From contig NZ_JACVOO010000001.1 of the NCBI RefSeq assembly GCF_018882405.1, forward strand, positions 124,001-188,000: a stretch of DNA of 64,000 bases, in the 5' to 3' direction. The notes below the pieces were generated by a model that was not told where the DNA came from, ran no database searches, and saw nothing but the letters and a program-made list of their open reading frames with translations. Positions 29,001 to 36,944 of this stretch are shown in pieces. This DNA comes from Polynucleobacter sp. 31A-FELB. GTDB lineage: Bacteria; Pseudomonadota; Gammaproteobacteria; Burkholderiales; Burkholderiaceae. Both the position numbers and the translations under genes were made by a program. The number at the start of each line of letters is the position of its first letter. The first letter of the stretch is position 1.

Positions 29001-29454
29001 AGGATCGATTGAAAGCCTCAAGCAAAGGGGTAATCTTTGCTCGCTTTTGCATATTGTCATGAGTAAAGGGAGATGGCGGCATGGGTGGCAGCGGCGCTGG
29101 CACATAGGGAATAGGAATATCAAAACGACCCAGAGCATTGCCTGCCTCAATTACCTCTAAAAATCGACGTCGTACTTTAAAACCAGAGTCAGCTTTTGCG
29201 GAGTGCTTCACCTCCAAAAGAATTGCTCTGATAGCGGACTTGTCCAACTTGAGAGTCCCAGGTTTGCACTTGAGAATTTGCGGATTTTTTTGCTGGACCT
29301 GATACAAGATTTTTAACGTGTCCGCGCTTAAGTCACTTAAATCTATCGATTGCTCGGCATGAGTTATATCCGATAATTTGGGATACGACCCCTCCAAATG
29401 TGACCAGCCCACCCAAATATCGGGATCTAAATCAGAGATCTGGACTCGTGCCAT
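26065..29454 (-). CDS. Very large tyrosine recombinase, third gene of the trio
   Basis: A 1129-residue protein. Residues about 1-380 have no recognisable domain and include a Pro-rich stretch (about 125-140) and an acidic linker (DESQEEGEEGEHEQ). A core-binding-like helical region follows (about 395-500), then a tyrosine-recombinase catalytic core: Arg in FFCGLRRSEVLGLQ (about 573), HHLRHSFANWL (about 710), LMGHAGLDITMGSYIHL with His and Tyr (about 780-790). All catalytic residues are present. A further 330 residues of unknown function follow, far beyond any normal integrase. It starts 2 bases after the 935-aa gene, so both are in one operon. The architecture resembles trio-type recombinase modules (Tn554-like, RIT, or gamma-mobile-trio elements), but membership is not established. 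Confidence 0.8.
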   Translation of the reverse strand: MARVQISDLDPDIWVGWSHLEGSYPKLSDITHAEQSIDLSDLSADTLKILYQVQQKNPQILKCKPGTLKLDKSAIRAILLEVKHSAKADSGFKVRRRFLEVIEAGNALGRFDIPIPYVPAPLPPMPPSPFTHDNMQKRAKITPLLEAFNRSLKETRCTVGSQAWWGQVLLSAMLNGALVDSVFLMELLKSLVEGKHDPRLRWVSLYPVKGKNPPKHPVLRRWFIDPVTRLILVSSSDQQKLVMPELKRVSDGQNVYGLISAYAKHHEFSDKLPGGIKALLDGVRARLHLHMPPWLVQYASDRLVSTSLPEHVWDRLIHPPAKYFSSLTSREMPALAGPVSLVGDSSDESQEEGEEGEHEQSNIPMEKDDALPVQLRELGGVLNSKLDEPQKRVKAWLAANDSELLPSVRILGLWAAEYLLAKGRGRRVKRPRTTYQMVNCIAGRLVGQLGRLDLTKLGDEEAYLEVYQVALEDTPSNGVRRIVGRALKSLHQYLESKHGVVPLSDHDIFRVSGRGNAAVDANLISLDSCLQISNHLEQEITKLYGGLVGKNEAASALVQQLQVVLSLGFFCGLRRSEVLGLQIQDIDFIEGVSITQETPPEFWIEICKNGLRELKSRSANRLLPAFALMPAHALIAVRNLWVLRRNQIRASDKAQNPDTHDPLKASTGAEPLFNLFVKNGKANDRDPNLERLTKALKHLNDDEGLRFHHLRHSFANWLAVMFWLGEQGKGVFLPQWFLPTEHDSRRLMISASVRQSLLGSAPTNTRSMLQISSLMGHAGLDITMGSYIHLADFILGRMAYRLTPQLDIATLEPLSGYSTSYLYEIERKLSVATPPQIRQGVYLDSLCDRLLLDGKNIAPVKKKSTVKFNKSSAVIPPKEITAKTLQVLEVLNFIEYAKTAPLPENEDSELYPLKLASDRYGYRLEDLYLWIQMLPSLPQGVLRSKGVLLTKPKANRLVADLVGKPEQFSIAMSTCELLKKVYQGEMPWLGKKLACQKRVQELLSDFLELWIAGTHLSIETDSLPKAKRWIWFLRELKIEEAIVIAHSPSVGKDFPSAKRQRQYWEDQLEISQARELEPKDSGSTRGKIRVDLDLTQISKKKGVPQHEGIAAMFGVRAALSLLALVRAPF

Positions 29455-29456
29455 GA

Positions 29457-32264
29457 TTAAAAATCGATCACCTGAAAATCAATACCCTCTTTGCCCAATA
29501 ATTTTTCAAATGGACTTTTGAGTGCCTCTCGCAGATAGTAGGGATCCATCGCCGAATCAGGCCCCCAAGGAGATTCCCCGAGTTGCCAGTGGCCCATCAC
29601 CGTTTTAATCACCGTTGCAAAACTTTTCTGCTTCTCATTAAACAAAGTGGTTGCTAAAAAATGGCGCCCATTATTGGGGATCGGCCAAGAACCTAACTTT
29701 AAGGAATCTAATAGCGCTTGCAATCTTCTGCCCGAGAATTCCTTGGGTTGCCATATGCCGCCCACTTCTTCAAAAAGAAAGAGCGAGCTTTGCAATGACA
29801 GCGCAAATGACTTGGTGCCGTAGATGCGGATGTCGCGATTTTTCGTCGCAGGGACTTTGAGCTCTGGACTGGTTTGAAAGGAAAGGGTTACCCATAATCT
29901 TTTGAGGTGATTCAAATAGGCGCTTACACAAGCACGTACATCGTCAGGAATCCATACAAGGCGCGCATGCGAACCGTTGTCCCGATCTTTCTCCTCCATA
30001 TGCAAGAAGCCCGTTTCCTGATCAATCAGACCTAAATCCAAAATAGGAGTATTGGCATTACGAAAGGCCGTAACAATACTTAGAGCAATGCCGGTATAGG
30101 CCACTACCAGGTTGTGATAGTGATGCGGCTCTTGTTGATCATGATCGGCAATTTGAGCGCGCAGCATTTCTAAGAGCGTTTTAATACCCTCTACTTTTGG
30201 AGCCCAATCATTGCCCGTGAGACTATTTGGAATCTGCGCAGTATTCTTCGATAAAGAAAAGAGAGGCTTTACTAGTGAGCCATCTTTTAGTAATTTTTTA
30301 TCATCAGGCGTAGCAACTTGAATTTGCTTCCAGAGATTACGCATGATCTTGCAGTAGTAATCATCCAAAACCGCTCTATCAAGGGCGGCGTAATGAGACT
30401 GGACCTCAGACTGGGGGCTACTTCTGCCAAAAAGAGCACAGTTTCTGAGCAACTCCCCCTCTTCCAGACCTTCGAACCAGCTTGGCAAAAGCTCCCCAAT
30501 GCTATCGACCCCGACCCAATCCTCATCAACCCCCGCCTCAATTAAGGCGGGTGCTATCTGCGTAATAAAAACTTTTTTATAGACCGCCTCAGTTTGGGTG
30601 AACCATTTCTTGTTACGAGTCTTGGGAAGTAATTGACCCACAGACCATATGTCCCAAAAGGCAATTCGGGGAGATACCGCAACAGAGTCGCTAAAAATGA
30701 TGCGGGCATTCTTATTTCTATCGGGTACTGGATATGGTCGAAGCCAAACACGATACTGATCTGAATAAGCAATCCTCCATTCAGATGGCAACTCTTCAAT
30801 AGAGGTGAAACAATGCAATGAGGTCGCTTCTTTAAGGCTATGGCCAGTAAATAAAGCTACTGCGCAAAGTTTGACGGTCTCATTAAGCAGGGCTTTGGCT
30901 TGGTCACCAGCATCCATCAAGCTTTGACTGTAAAGATTTTGCAAGACGCCTATGACCCTGACAAAGAGCGGGACTCTGGCACGATCCAATCGGTTACGAA
31001 AAGATTGTGCCCTCATGATTTCCATTCGATACCTAGCTCTAGCTGCAGCGTAAAGGGTATTTAATGGAGGCAGCTCTCGTGGGCCGCCATCGGTGGAGGC
31101 TGGGTCTAAAAAATCGTCAGGCTCAAAAAAGATTTCTTCTGCCTCAAGATACTCACCGGGATGAGCGCCCTCCTCAAATAGAGTCGCTACTGTATCCACT
31201 TCTGGACCAATCCATTCGATATGGGGCCGAGTATTACTCTTACGCTTTGATGCGATGGCGGGAAAACCTTGGGCAATCCAAAATAAATGGTGATCCTCAT
31301 AAATCCTTGAATCCGTCAATTTTTTTTGGGGAATCTTTTTTCTATCACCAGGAAGAGAAAAGGTATCAACTAATTTTTTTGCAAATTCACTGGGATGCCT
31401 CAATACATACCCAAAATTGACCACATCGGCAAACCCAGCAAACTCCTGACGGAATAATTCCTCAGGATTGGCGTGAATATCCGAGAACACCTGATGCATC
31501 GCATTGGGCTTGTTATAGGCAAAACAATGCGTGCTTAGGCGCTCTAGTAAAAAACCATGCTCAATAGAATGAATTTTGCGCAATAAGCGTCCGGAGTCCC
31601 GCAAGCGAGCATAGAGGTCGCTACCGTAAAAATACTTTGACTGCGCTTCCTCCTGGGAGCGGCGCAGCCTCATATAGGAGCTTAGATACAAGCCTTGCAA
31701 GCCTCGATAAACCTGATCACGCACCGTATAAATAGCCTCAGTGGGAGGTGTAGCTGATCGGTACCAAAGAGTCATCCACACGGGATGCTCCTCCTCAATC
31801 CCCCAAAATGGCGGGCCAATCGATTTCAAAACCCGCTTCTTATTCGACGCCTCACCATCCCCAGCTTCTGGACCCCATCTTCTTTCAACCTTACTTAAAA
31901 GGTATATCTTTTGGAGCTCAGGGGATTGGCGCTCTGCTTGAACAATCTCGATCCACCGCCCTAAATGATGAAAAATCTCATCTAGATCATGGGTGTAAAT
32001 TGGCCCTTGGCCCAAACTCCACTGTTTTGCGCAAGCCAGAATTTCGGGCAAGTTATCTAGGTTTAGCCAAAGACCAGCCAAAGATTTAGGGATATCGAGA
32101 TACCATTCGGCCACCTGGTGCAAAGCCTCAAAACCATCATATTTTGAGAAGGCAGACAGAAATGGTGTTCGATTGTCCTCATCCCTTGCAGGGGATTTAC
32201 GGGGGCCCTTCCCCTCGAGAATCTGGGGTAACTCTTCGTTATCCACCAGCCCTCGACTCCCCAA
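29457..32264 (-). CDS. Large recombinase-like protein, second gene of the trio
   Basis: A 935-residue protein with no domain recognised in the first 700 residues. The last 220 look like a divergent tyrosine-recombinase core: an Arg in SIVTAFRNANTP (about 735), a basic turn (EKDRDNGSHAR), NNGRHFLATTLF in the place of HxxRH (first His replaced by Asn, about 868), VMGHWQLGE (about 888) and MDPYYL as possible nucleophile Tyr (about 906). It may be active or a structural partner. It overlaps the 182-aa gene by 26 bases and is followed after 2 bases by the 1129-aa gene. Confidence 0.6.
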   Translation of the reverse strand: MGSRGLVDNEELPQILEGKGPRKSPARDEDNRTPFLSAFSKYDGFEALHQVAEWYLDIPKSLAGLWLNLDNLPEILACAKQWSLGQGPIYTHDLDEIFHHLGRWIEIVQAERQSPELQKIYLLSKVERRWGPEAGDGEASNKKRVLKSIGPPFWGIEEEHPVWMTLWYRSATPPTEAIYTVRDQVYRGLQGLYLSSYMRLRRSQEEAQSKYFYGSDLYARLRDSGRLLRKIHSIEHGFLLERLSTHCFAYNKPNAMHQVFSDIHANPEELFRQEFAGFADVVNFGYVLRHPSEFAKKLVDTFSLPGDRKKIPQKKLTDSRIYEDHHLFWIAQGFPAIASKRKSNTRPHIEWIGPEVDTVATLFEEGAHPGEYLEAEEIFFEPDDFLDPASTDGGPRELPPLNTLYAAARARYRMEIMRAQSFRNRLDRARVPLFVRVIGVLQNLYSQSLMDAGDQAKALLNETVKLCAVALFTGHSLKEATSLHCFTSIEELPSEWRIAYSDQYRVWLRPYPVPDRNKNARIIFSDSVAVSPRIAFWDIWSVGQLLPKTRNKKWFTQTEAVYKKVFITQIAPALIEAGVDEDWVGVDSIGELLPSWFEGLEEGELLRNCALFGRSSPQSEVQSHYAALDRAVLDDYYCKIMRNLWKQIQVATPDDKKLLKDGSLVKPLFSLSKNTAQIPNSLTGNDWAPKVEGIKTLLEMLRAQIADHDQQEPHHYHNLVVAYTGIALSIVTAFRNANTPILDLGLIDQETGFLHMEEKDRDNGSHARLVWIPDDVRACVSAYLNHLKRLWVTLSFQTSPELKVPATKNRDIRIYGTKSFALSLQSSLFLFEEVGGIWQPKEFSGRRLQALLDSLKLGSWPIPNNGRHFLATTLFNEKQKSFATVIKTVMGHWQLGESPWGPDSAMDPYYLREALKSPFEKLLGKEGIDFQVIDF

Positions 32265-32787
32265 TATTTAATGCCTTAGCCGAACCGAGCACCTCTTCTA
32301 TTTTTTTATCGGGATCTTGAAAGGCTAAATCTATTAACTTTGACCAATTTTTAGGCAGGTTAAGGGGTGGGCCCATTTTGGCCAATTCATCCTTTGGGAA
32401 GGATCTAACTCTCTCTCGCAACTCTTTAGGTCTGTTTCCAGAGAAAAACAATGGGATTAATAGATCTTGAGTCAATTCAACCAATTTTGAGGTTTTGGCA
32501 TCGTCAACAAGCCAAACTGGGATCTTCGTCTTCAGACCCAAAATTGCTTTTGCTAGGAGAAGTTGGGGTTTTCCACAAATTACCTTATATTTTGCCCCTC
32601 CCCCGTTAGCTAGGAATTCGGCCGAGGACTCCTCAAACAAGACAATGGGGTGCATAACAAGCAAGGTCTCAAGGGCTTCAGAATTTAGGGATTGAACTAA
32701 CTGCTGTAGAAACGGTTGATTCTCAGAAAAATCTGATTCAAGCTCGATTTGCTGGATGGTAAGAGAAATTTGCTTGATTTTCGTCAT
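32239..32787 (-). CDS. ParB-like small protein, first gene of the trio
   Basis: A 182-residue protein. Residues about 45-95 match the pattern of a ParB/sulfiredoxin-like fold: HPIVLF, then KYKVICGKPQLLLAKAIL and a closing strand IPVWLVDD, comparable to the ParB pattern of Pro-Ile-Val, a Tyr-x-Ile-x-Gly strand and Leu-x-Ala-Ala-Lys helix. The usual ParB GERRxRA box is replaced by GKPQLLLA, so CTPase or nuclease activity is not predicted. The C-terminal half is unassigned. It heads the operon and overlaps the next gene by 26 bases. The fold call is by eye only. Confidence 0.55.
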   Translation of the reverse strand: MTKIKQISLTIQQIELESDFSENQPFLQQLVQSLNSEALETLLVMHPIVLFEESSAEFLANGGGAKYKVICGKPQLLLAKAILGLKTKIPVWLVDDAKTSKLVELTQDLLIPLFFSGNRPKELRERVRSFPKDELAKMGPPLNLPKNWSKLIDLAFQDPDKKIEEVLGSAKALNIGESRAGG

Positions 32788-32952
32788 GAGACCAATTTGG
32801 GTGGTGTTCCCTTTTTAGCACACTATTTACCGAAAATCCACTATGGTCTTTGACTATTATTTTTATGTTTTTGTCAGTTTTAAAATGTCTTAATATGTAT
32901 AAAACCTTATTTTAAAGCATTTAAACGCTGTTTTTTAAATATGAGCTCGACT

Positions 32953-32989
32953 ATGTCAAGGTGGTGCAACCAGCTGAGCTACGAGCCTA
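32953..32989 (-). repeat. Attachment-site copy: 5' half of tRNA-Val
   Basis: Read on the minus strand, this matches the 5' half of tRNA-Val from the first base through the anticodon loop, with three bases (AGA of the D-arm) missing. It lies 17 bases downstream of the relA stop. It lacks the 3' half, so it is not a functional tRNA. With 21251-21290 it forms the direct repeat that flanks the island. The identity stops at the anticodon loop, which marks the probable crossover. Confidence 0.88.
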
Positions 32990-33006
32990 TATAGCCATAG
33001 AGTTTA

Positions 33007-35043
33007 TCACCGGCGGCGCACTTGAGTCACCCCTTTGACCTCTTCGAGACTGTTTTGAACTAAACGTAAGGCTTCTGAGTCTTTAATTTCCACAGTCAAT
33101 AGGATTTGAGCAAGGCCACGCTTGGCTGATTTACGCAAGTCAATCACGTGAATGCCCTGCCTTGTCAGGATTTCAAACAACTCGCGCATGAGCTCAGGAC
33201 GATCCAAACCAGTTACCGCTAAATCTGCTGGAAACACCCGTTTTGCATCACCTGCAGGCAAGGCTTCTGTAGAAGCTGCATTCCAAGCAGTCTGAATCAC
33301 GCGCTCTGGAGCGCGCTCCAATAAACCTCTAAACGTTTTACAAGATCGACGATGAATAGACACACCCCGACCTTGGGTCACAAAACCCGCAATCGCATCC
33401 GGTGGCACCGGTCTGCAGCATCGCGCTAACTGCGTCAGCAATGAATCCACTCCAACCACCAAAACATCACCAGCTTGACCCTGCTTGCGAGTGCTTTGCC
33501 TTAGGACAATCTCTGGGGCTGGTGCAGCAACCTTGGTCTCAGCCTTCGATTCTGTTTTGATTTCAGGAGGCTTAGCGCCTGCTTCTTCATCATCCAAAGC
33601 ATTAAACCAAGTGCGCACACGAGTACGGGCACGCTGTGAGCGCAAGTAGTTGCGGTTAGGGCTTATCCAATCGCGGGATGGGCCACCATGCTTTACCGCA
33701 ATGATTTCAATGGTCTGACCGTTCTGCAAAGGCGTATCCAGAGGAACCATCGCTCCGTCGACTCGAGCGCCACGACAGCGATGACCAAGATCAGTATGAA
33801 CGGCATATGCAAAGTCGATGGGGGATGAGCCCTTCTCCAATGAAATGACTTTACCCAGTGGGGTTAGGACATAAATATGGTCATCAATCTCGTGGTGCTT
33901 CAATTGCTCCCAGGCATCTTCTTTCCAGGAGATGAGCTGTCTAGCCCAAGCAATCTGACGCTCATAGGCTACTGCTGCACTATGTGTGCCAGTTTGATGA
34001 TTTGGGTTTGGCGTGCTTGAGCCGTTGGATGCGGGTTTATTTTTTGGCGGTGTTGCAGCTCCAATATAAGCGCCCTCTTTATAGCGCCAGTGCGCAGCCA
34101 AACCATACTCAGCTTGTTGATGCATTTCATTAGTGCGCACCTGAATTTCAAAGGCGGTACCATGCTCGTCCATCACTACGGTATGTAAAGATTGATAGCC
34201 GTTGGGTTTAGGCCTAGCAATGTAATCATCGAACTCGCGTGGGACTGGCTGCCAAACGTTATGCACTATTCCTAAAATGGCATAGCAAGATTTAACGTCC
34301 TCAACCAACACTCTAAATGCTCTGACATCATAGAGATTGGCAAAGTCGAGTGACTTACCCTGCATCTTTTTCCAAATGCTGTAGATGTGCTTTGGGCGAC
34401 CCTGGACTTCACCTTGAATATGCGCGGCATTTAATTCTTCTTTGAGCTTTCTGACAATCTGCTCAATAAAAGATTCACGTTCAATACGCTTACCATCCAA
34501 CATCTTGGCGATATCACGATAGACCTCGGGGGAAAGAACTCGAAACGCCAAGTCCTCCATCTCCCATTTCATTTGCCAAATACCAAGGCGATTAGCTAAT
34601 GAGGCGTCAATGTTGAGAATCTCTTGCGCCCAAGCTTTTGGCATCTCCATCTTTTCTTGGGTAACCCAACGCAGTGTTTGCAAGCGAGAGGCAAGATAGA
34701 TGAGAACAACCCGCAAGTCATCACCAAAGGCGAGCAACATCTTTCTAAGCATTTCTTCTTGACCAGAAATACTTAGACCGCCATCATTGCGAACTAACTT
34801 AGCTTGAGCCTGCCTGAGGCCGCGATATCCAATCAGGAGTTTGGCTGACTCATCACCGATGAGCTTAGTCAGCGCCTCTTTGCCATGGGTGCGCGCAATA
34901 TTAGTTGCAGCGGTTAGCGTAGCCTCATCAAGGTGCAACTGCTTAAGGATACTAAGAACGCCAGCGGCATGATTTTCTGAGGGCTCGCCATACCAGCCAT
35001 CAACAATTTTGATGCTCTCAGATGCATTGCCAACATTGGACAT
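33007..35043 (-). CDS. relA: (p)ppGpp synthetase RelA
   Basis: Ribosome-associated alarmone synthetase, 678 residues, slightly shorter than E. coli RelA (744). The N-terminal hydrolase domain is degenerate: the HD motif is missing, while FGDDLRVVLIYLASRLQTLR remains. The synthetase domain is intact (YDVRAFRVLVEDVKSCY, RPKPNGYQSLHT, QVRTNEMHQQAEYGLAAHW). A TGS domain (HIYVLTPLGKVISL) and a C-terminal ACT domain follow. The ancestral tRNA-Val probably followed relA directly, since its 5' half is still 17 bases downstream. Confidence 0.94.
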   Translation of the reverse strand: MSNVGNASESIKIVDGWYGEPSENHAAGVLSILKQLHLDEATLTAATNIARTHGKEALTKLIGDESAKLLIGYRGLRQAQAKLVRNDGGLSISGQEEMLRKMLLAFGDDLRVVLIYLASRLQTLRWVTQEKMEMPKAWAQEILNIDASLANRLGIWQMKWEMEDLAFRVLSPEVYRDIAKMLDGKRIERESFIEQIVRKLKEELNAAHIQGEVQGRPKHIYSIWKKMQGKSLDFANLYDVRAFRVLVEDVKSCYAILGIVHNVWQPVPREFDDYIARPKPNGYQSLHTVVMDEHGTAFEIQVRTNEMHQQAEYGLAAHWRYKEGAYIGAATPPKNKPASNGSSTPNPNHQTGTHSAAVAYERQIAWARQLISWKEDAWEQLKHHEIDDHIYVLTPLGKVISLEKGSSPIDFAYAVHTDLGHRCRGARVDGAMVPLDTPLQNGQTIEIIAVKHGGPSRDWISPNRNYLRSQRARTRVRTWFNALDDEEAGAKPPEIKTESKAETKVAAPAPEIVLRQSTRKQGQAGDVLVVGVDSLLTQLARCCRPVPPDAIAGFVTQGRGVSIHRRSCKTFRGLLERAPERVIQTAWNAASTEALPAGDAKRVFPADLAVTGLDRPELMRELFEILTRQGIHVIDLRKSAKRGLAQILLTVEIKDSEALRLVQNSLEEVKGVTQVRRR

Positions 35044-35058
35044 GGGCGACTGAAGTCC

Positions 35059-36879
35059 TTAACTAAAAAATTCTTTTGCTAGAGCTACTTGTTCTGGCTT
35101 CACAAAAGCAGGTGCATGCCCTACCCCTGGAATTTCAATACTACGAATGTATGGGTTGACTTTGCACATCTCCGCCACTGTTTTAGCTGAGAGCAAATCC
35201 GATTCACCGCCACGAACGATAAGCATCGGGATATGGATTTGTTTAAAGGCATGCCACATCGCCATCTCCCCTGCCTTTGCCATGATTGGATTAACAGAGG
35301 CAAACGGCACAGAAATATCTGGGTCATAGTGCATAACCCAAAGGCCATCCTTTTGGACTAGCATCGGCCCGTTATAAATTTCCCACTCTTCGGGTGCATG
35401 ATTGCCAAACGATGCGCAGATCTCATTTAGGCGTTGCAAGGCATCTGCACGATTAGTGAAGGTGAATGGTTGACCAACGTAAGAGCCTAAGCGCTTAATT
35501 GCCTCTGGTTCAATGCGTGGACCGACATCATTAATCAACATGCGACGGATTGGATTCTTGGGCATTGAGGCATAGACCATGCCAATCAGGCCGCCCATGG
35601 AAGTTCCAAACCAATCTACTTGTGTAACGCCAAGTTGCTTAATCAAGCTTGCCATGTCAGCTACGTATTGAGGCACGGCATACAACATAGGATTCTTAAG
35701 GCGGTCAGAATCGCCTCGACCGACTACATCTGGACAGACGACGTAGTAATCATTACTCATCGCCTCGGCAAGGGTTTTGAAATCACTACCTCTGCGAGTT
35801 AAGCCATGAACACAAACTAATACTTTTGGGTTGTTGGGATTACCCCAGGCGTGATAAGCCATACGATGTGGGCCATCAGGACTGGTGCAAGTGACAAAGA
35901 AGGTATCGCCATGATGAGTCACATTCGGCTTCTTAATCTCTTCGTTGAGGTGTTCGTCGTGAGTATGCTCATCCACCATACCCGCAACTTCTGGCTGCAG
36001 GGTGACATGATCAATACCATGCTTGTCCAATAGCATTGTATTGATGCGCGCCATGATGTCTGGCCACTCATTCATCTGCTCGATTTCAATATGACCAATC
36101 AAAGCTGGAAAGCTAGGCGTCATTTCCCACACATGTAAATCATGAACAGCCAATACACCTGGAACTTTTTTAAGATCACTACCTACTTGTAGATAGTCAA
36201 TATGTAGCGGCACACCCTCCATCAAGAAGTGATAAGACTCACGCAAGATGGAAACGGTAGACTTCAAAATCAGCAGCGAAACCAGGATAGAAAGAATTGC
36301 ATCGATTGGCATCCAACCAGTTAACTGAATCACGACACCGGCAATCAGGGCGGCTACAGAGCCCAATAAGTCACCCATGACATGCACCAACGCAGCACGA
36401 GTATTAACACTTTTCTTATCGCGTGAAAGCACCCAAGCCACGACGATGTTCATTAGTAGGCCAATCGCGGCCACTACAGTCACCGTTAGCCCATCAACCT
36501 TATGTGGATCATAAAAACGACTGACTGCCTCAACCATAATCCAAACGACTAGGGCCAACATCGCAATGCTGTTAACAAATGCCGCCAAGGCTTCAGCCCT
36601 TCCGAAACCAAACGAATGCTTAGGCGATGGTGGACGACGAGAAATAATTTGAGCCAGTAAGGCCAAGCCTAATGCAGCTGCATCCGTCACCATGTGACCT
36701 GCATCTGAGATCAAGGCTAATGAATTCGCAAAATAAGCTGCGGCACCCTCAACACCAGAAAAACCCAATGTCAGAACTAAAGCAATGAGAAGGAGGTTTT
36801 GATTGGATACCTGCTTGGCATGGGAATGCTTAGCATCACCCTGCTTATGTGCATGAAGCGAATGATCAACAGCACTCAT
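35059..36879 (-). CDS. Cation diffusion facilitator fused to an alpha/beta-hydrolase
   Basis: A 606-residue fusion. Residues about 25-310 are a CDF metal exporter: His-rich N-terminus, six membrane segments, metal-site motifs SDAGHMVTD in helix 2 and HVMGDLLGS in helix 5, and a cytoplasmic C-domain (LAVHDLHVWEMTP). After a His/Asp-rich linker (about 310-330) comes an alpha/beta-hydrolase: VCVHGLTRRGSDF (oxyanion region), nucleophile elbow GTSMGGLIG (Ser about 424) and a late Asp/His (GVGHAPAFV). CDF proteins are normally about 300 residues and end before the hydrolase. No stop, frameshift or start candidate separates the halves. It lies 15 bases upstream of relA. Confidence 0.9.
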   Translation of the reverse strand: MSAVDHSLHAHKQGDAKHSHAKQVSNQNLLLIALVLTLGFSGVEGAAAYFANSLALISDAGHMVTDAAALGLALLAQIISRRPPSPKHSFGFGRAEALAAFVNSIAMLALVVWIMVEAVSRFYDPHKVDGLTVTVVAAIGLLMNIVVAWVLSRDKKSVNTRAALVHVMGDLLGSVAALIAGVVIQLTGWMPIDAILSILVSLLILKSTVSILRESYHFLMEGVPLHIDYLQVGSDLKKVPGVLAVHDLHVWEMTPSFPALIGHIEIEQMNEWPDIMARINTMLLDKHGIDHVTLQPEVAGMVDEHTHDEHLNEEIKKPNVTHHGDTFFVTCTSPDGPHRMAYHAWGNPNNPKVLVCVHGLTRRGSDFKTLAEAMSNDYYVVCPDVVGRGDSDRLKNPMLYAVPQYVADMASLIKQLGVTQVDWFGTSMGGLIGMVYASMPKNPIRRMLINDVGPRIEPEAIKRLGSYVGQPFTFTNRADALQRLNEICASFGNHAPEEWEIYNGPMLVQKDGLWVMHYDPDISVPFASVNPIMAKAGEMAMWHAFKQIHIPMLIVRGGESDLLSAKTVAEMCKVNPYIRSIEIPGVGHAPAFVKPEQVALAKEFFS

Positions 36880-36899
36880 AAAAGGCTCTTTAGAAATAG

Positions 36900-36921
36900 A
36901 AATGGGGTCATTGACCCCATT
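36900..36921 (-). terminator. Weak terminator-like palindrome after scoAB
   Basis: AATGGGGTCA and TGACCCCATT form an almost perfect palindrome in the gap between the scoB stop and the start of the CDF fusion. The following minus-strand sequence is T-rich but interrupted, so termination would be inefficient. Confidence 0.45.
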
Positions 36922-36944
36922 ATTTCACTATCCGATGAAAAAGG

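Larger units (their letters stand above)
21250..32989. mobile_element. Genomic island integrated in tRNA-Val
   Basis: The limits are set by a direct repeat: 21251-21290 (inside intact tRNA-Val) and 32953-32989 (tRNA 5'-half copy), which match over 37 positions apart from a 3-base deletion. Contents in order: four 11-bp repeats, an RHH protein, an Xis-like protein, a tyrosine integrase, a GIY-YIG nuclease, hipBA and a three-gene recombinase operon. Flanks are thrS on the left and relA on the right. The element supplied the 5' half of the tRNA, unlike the commoner case where a 3' end is restored. Whether the large trio arrived with the tRNA integrase or as a second insertion is not resolved. 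Confidence 0.85.
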
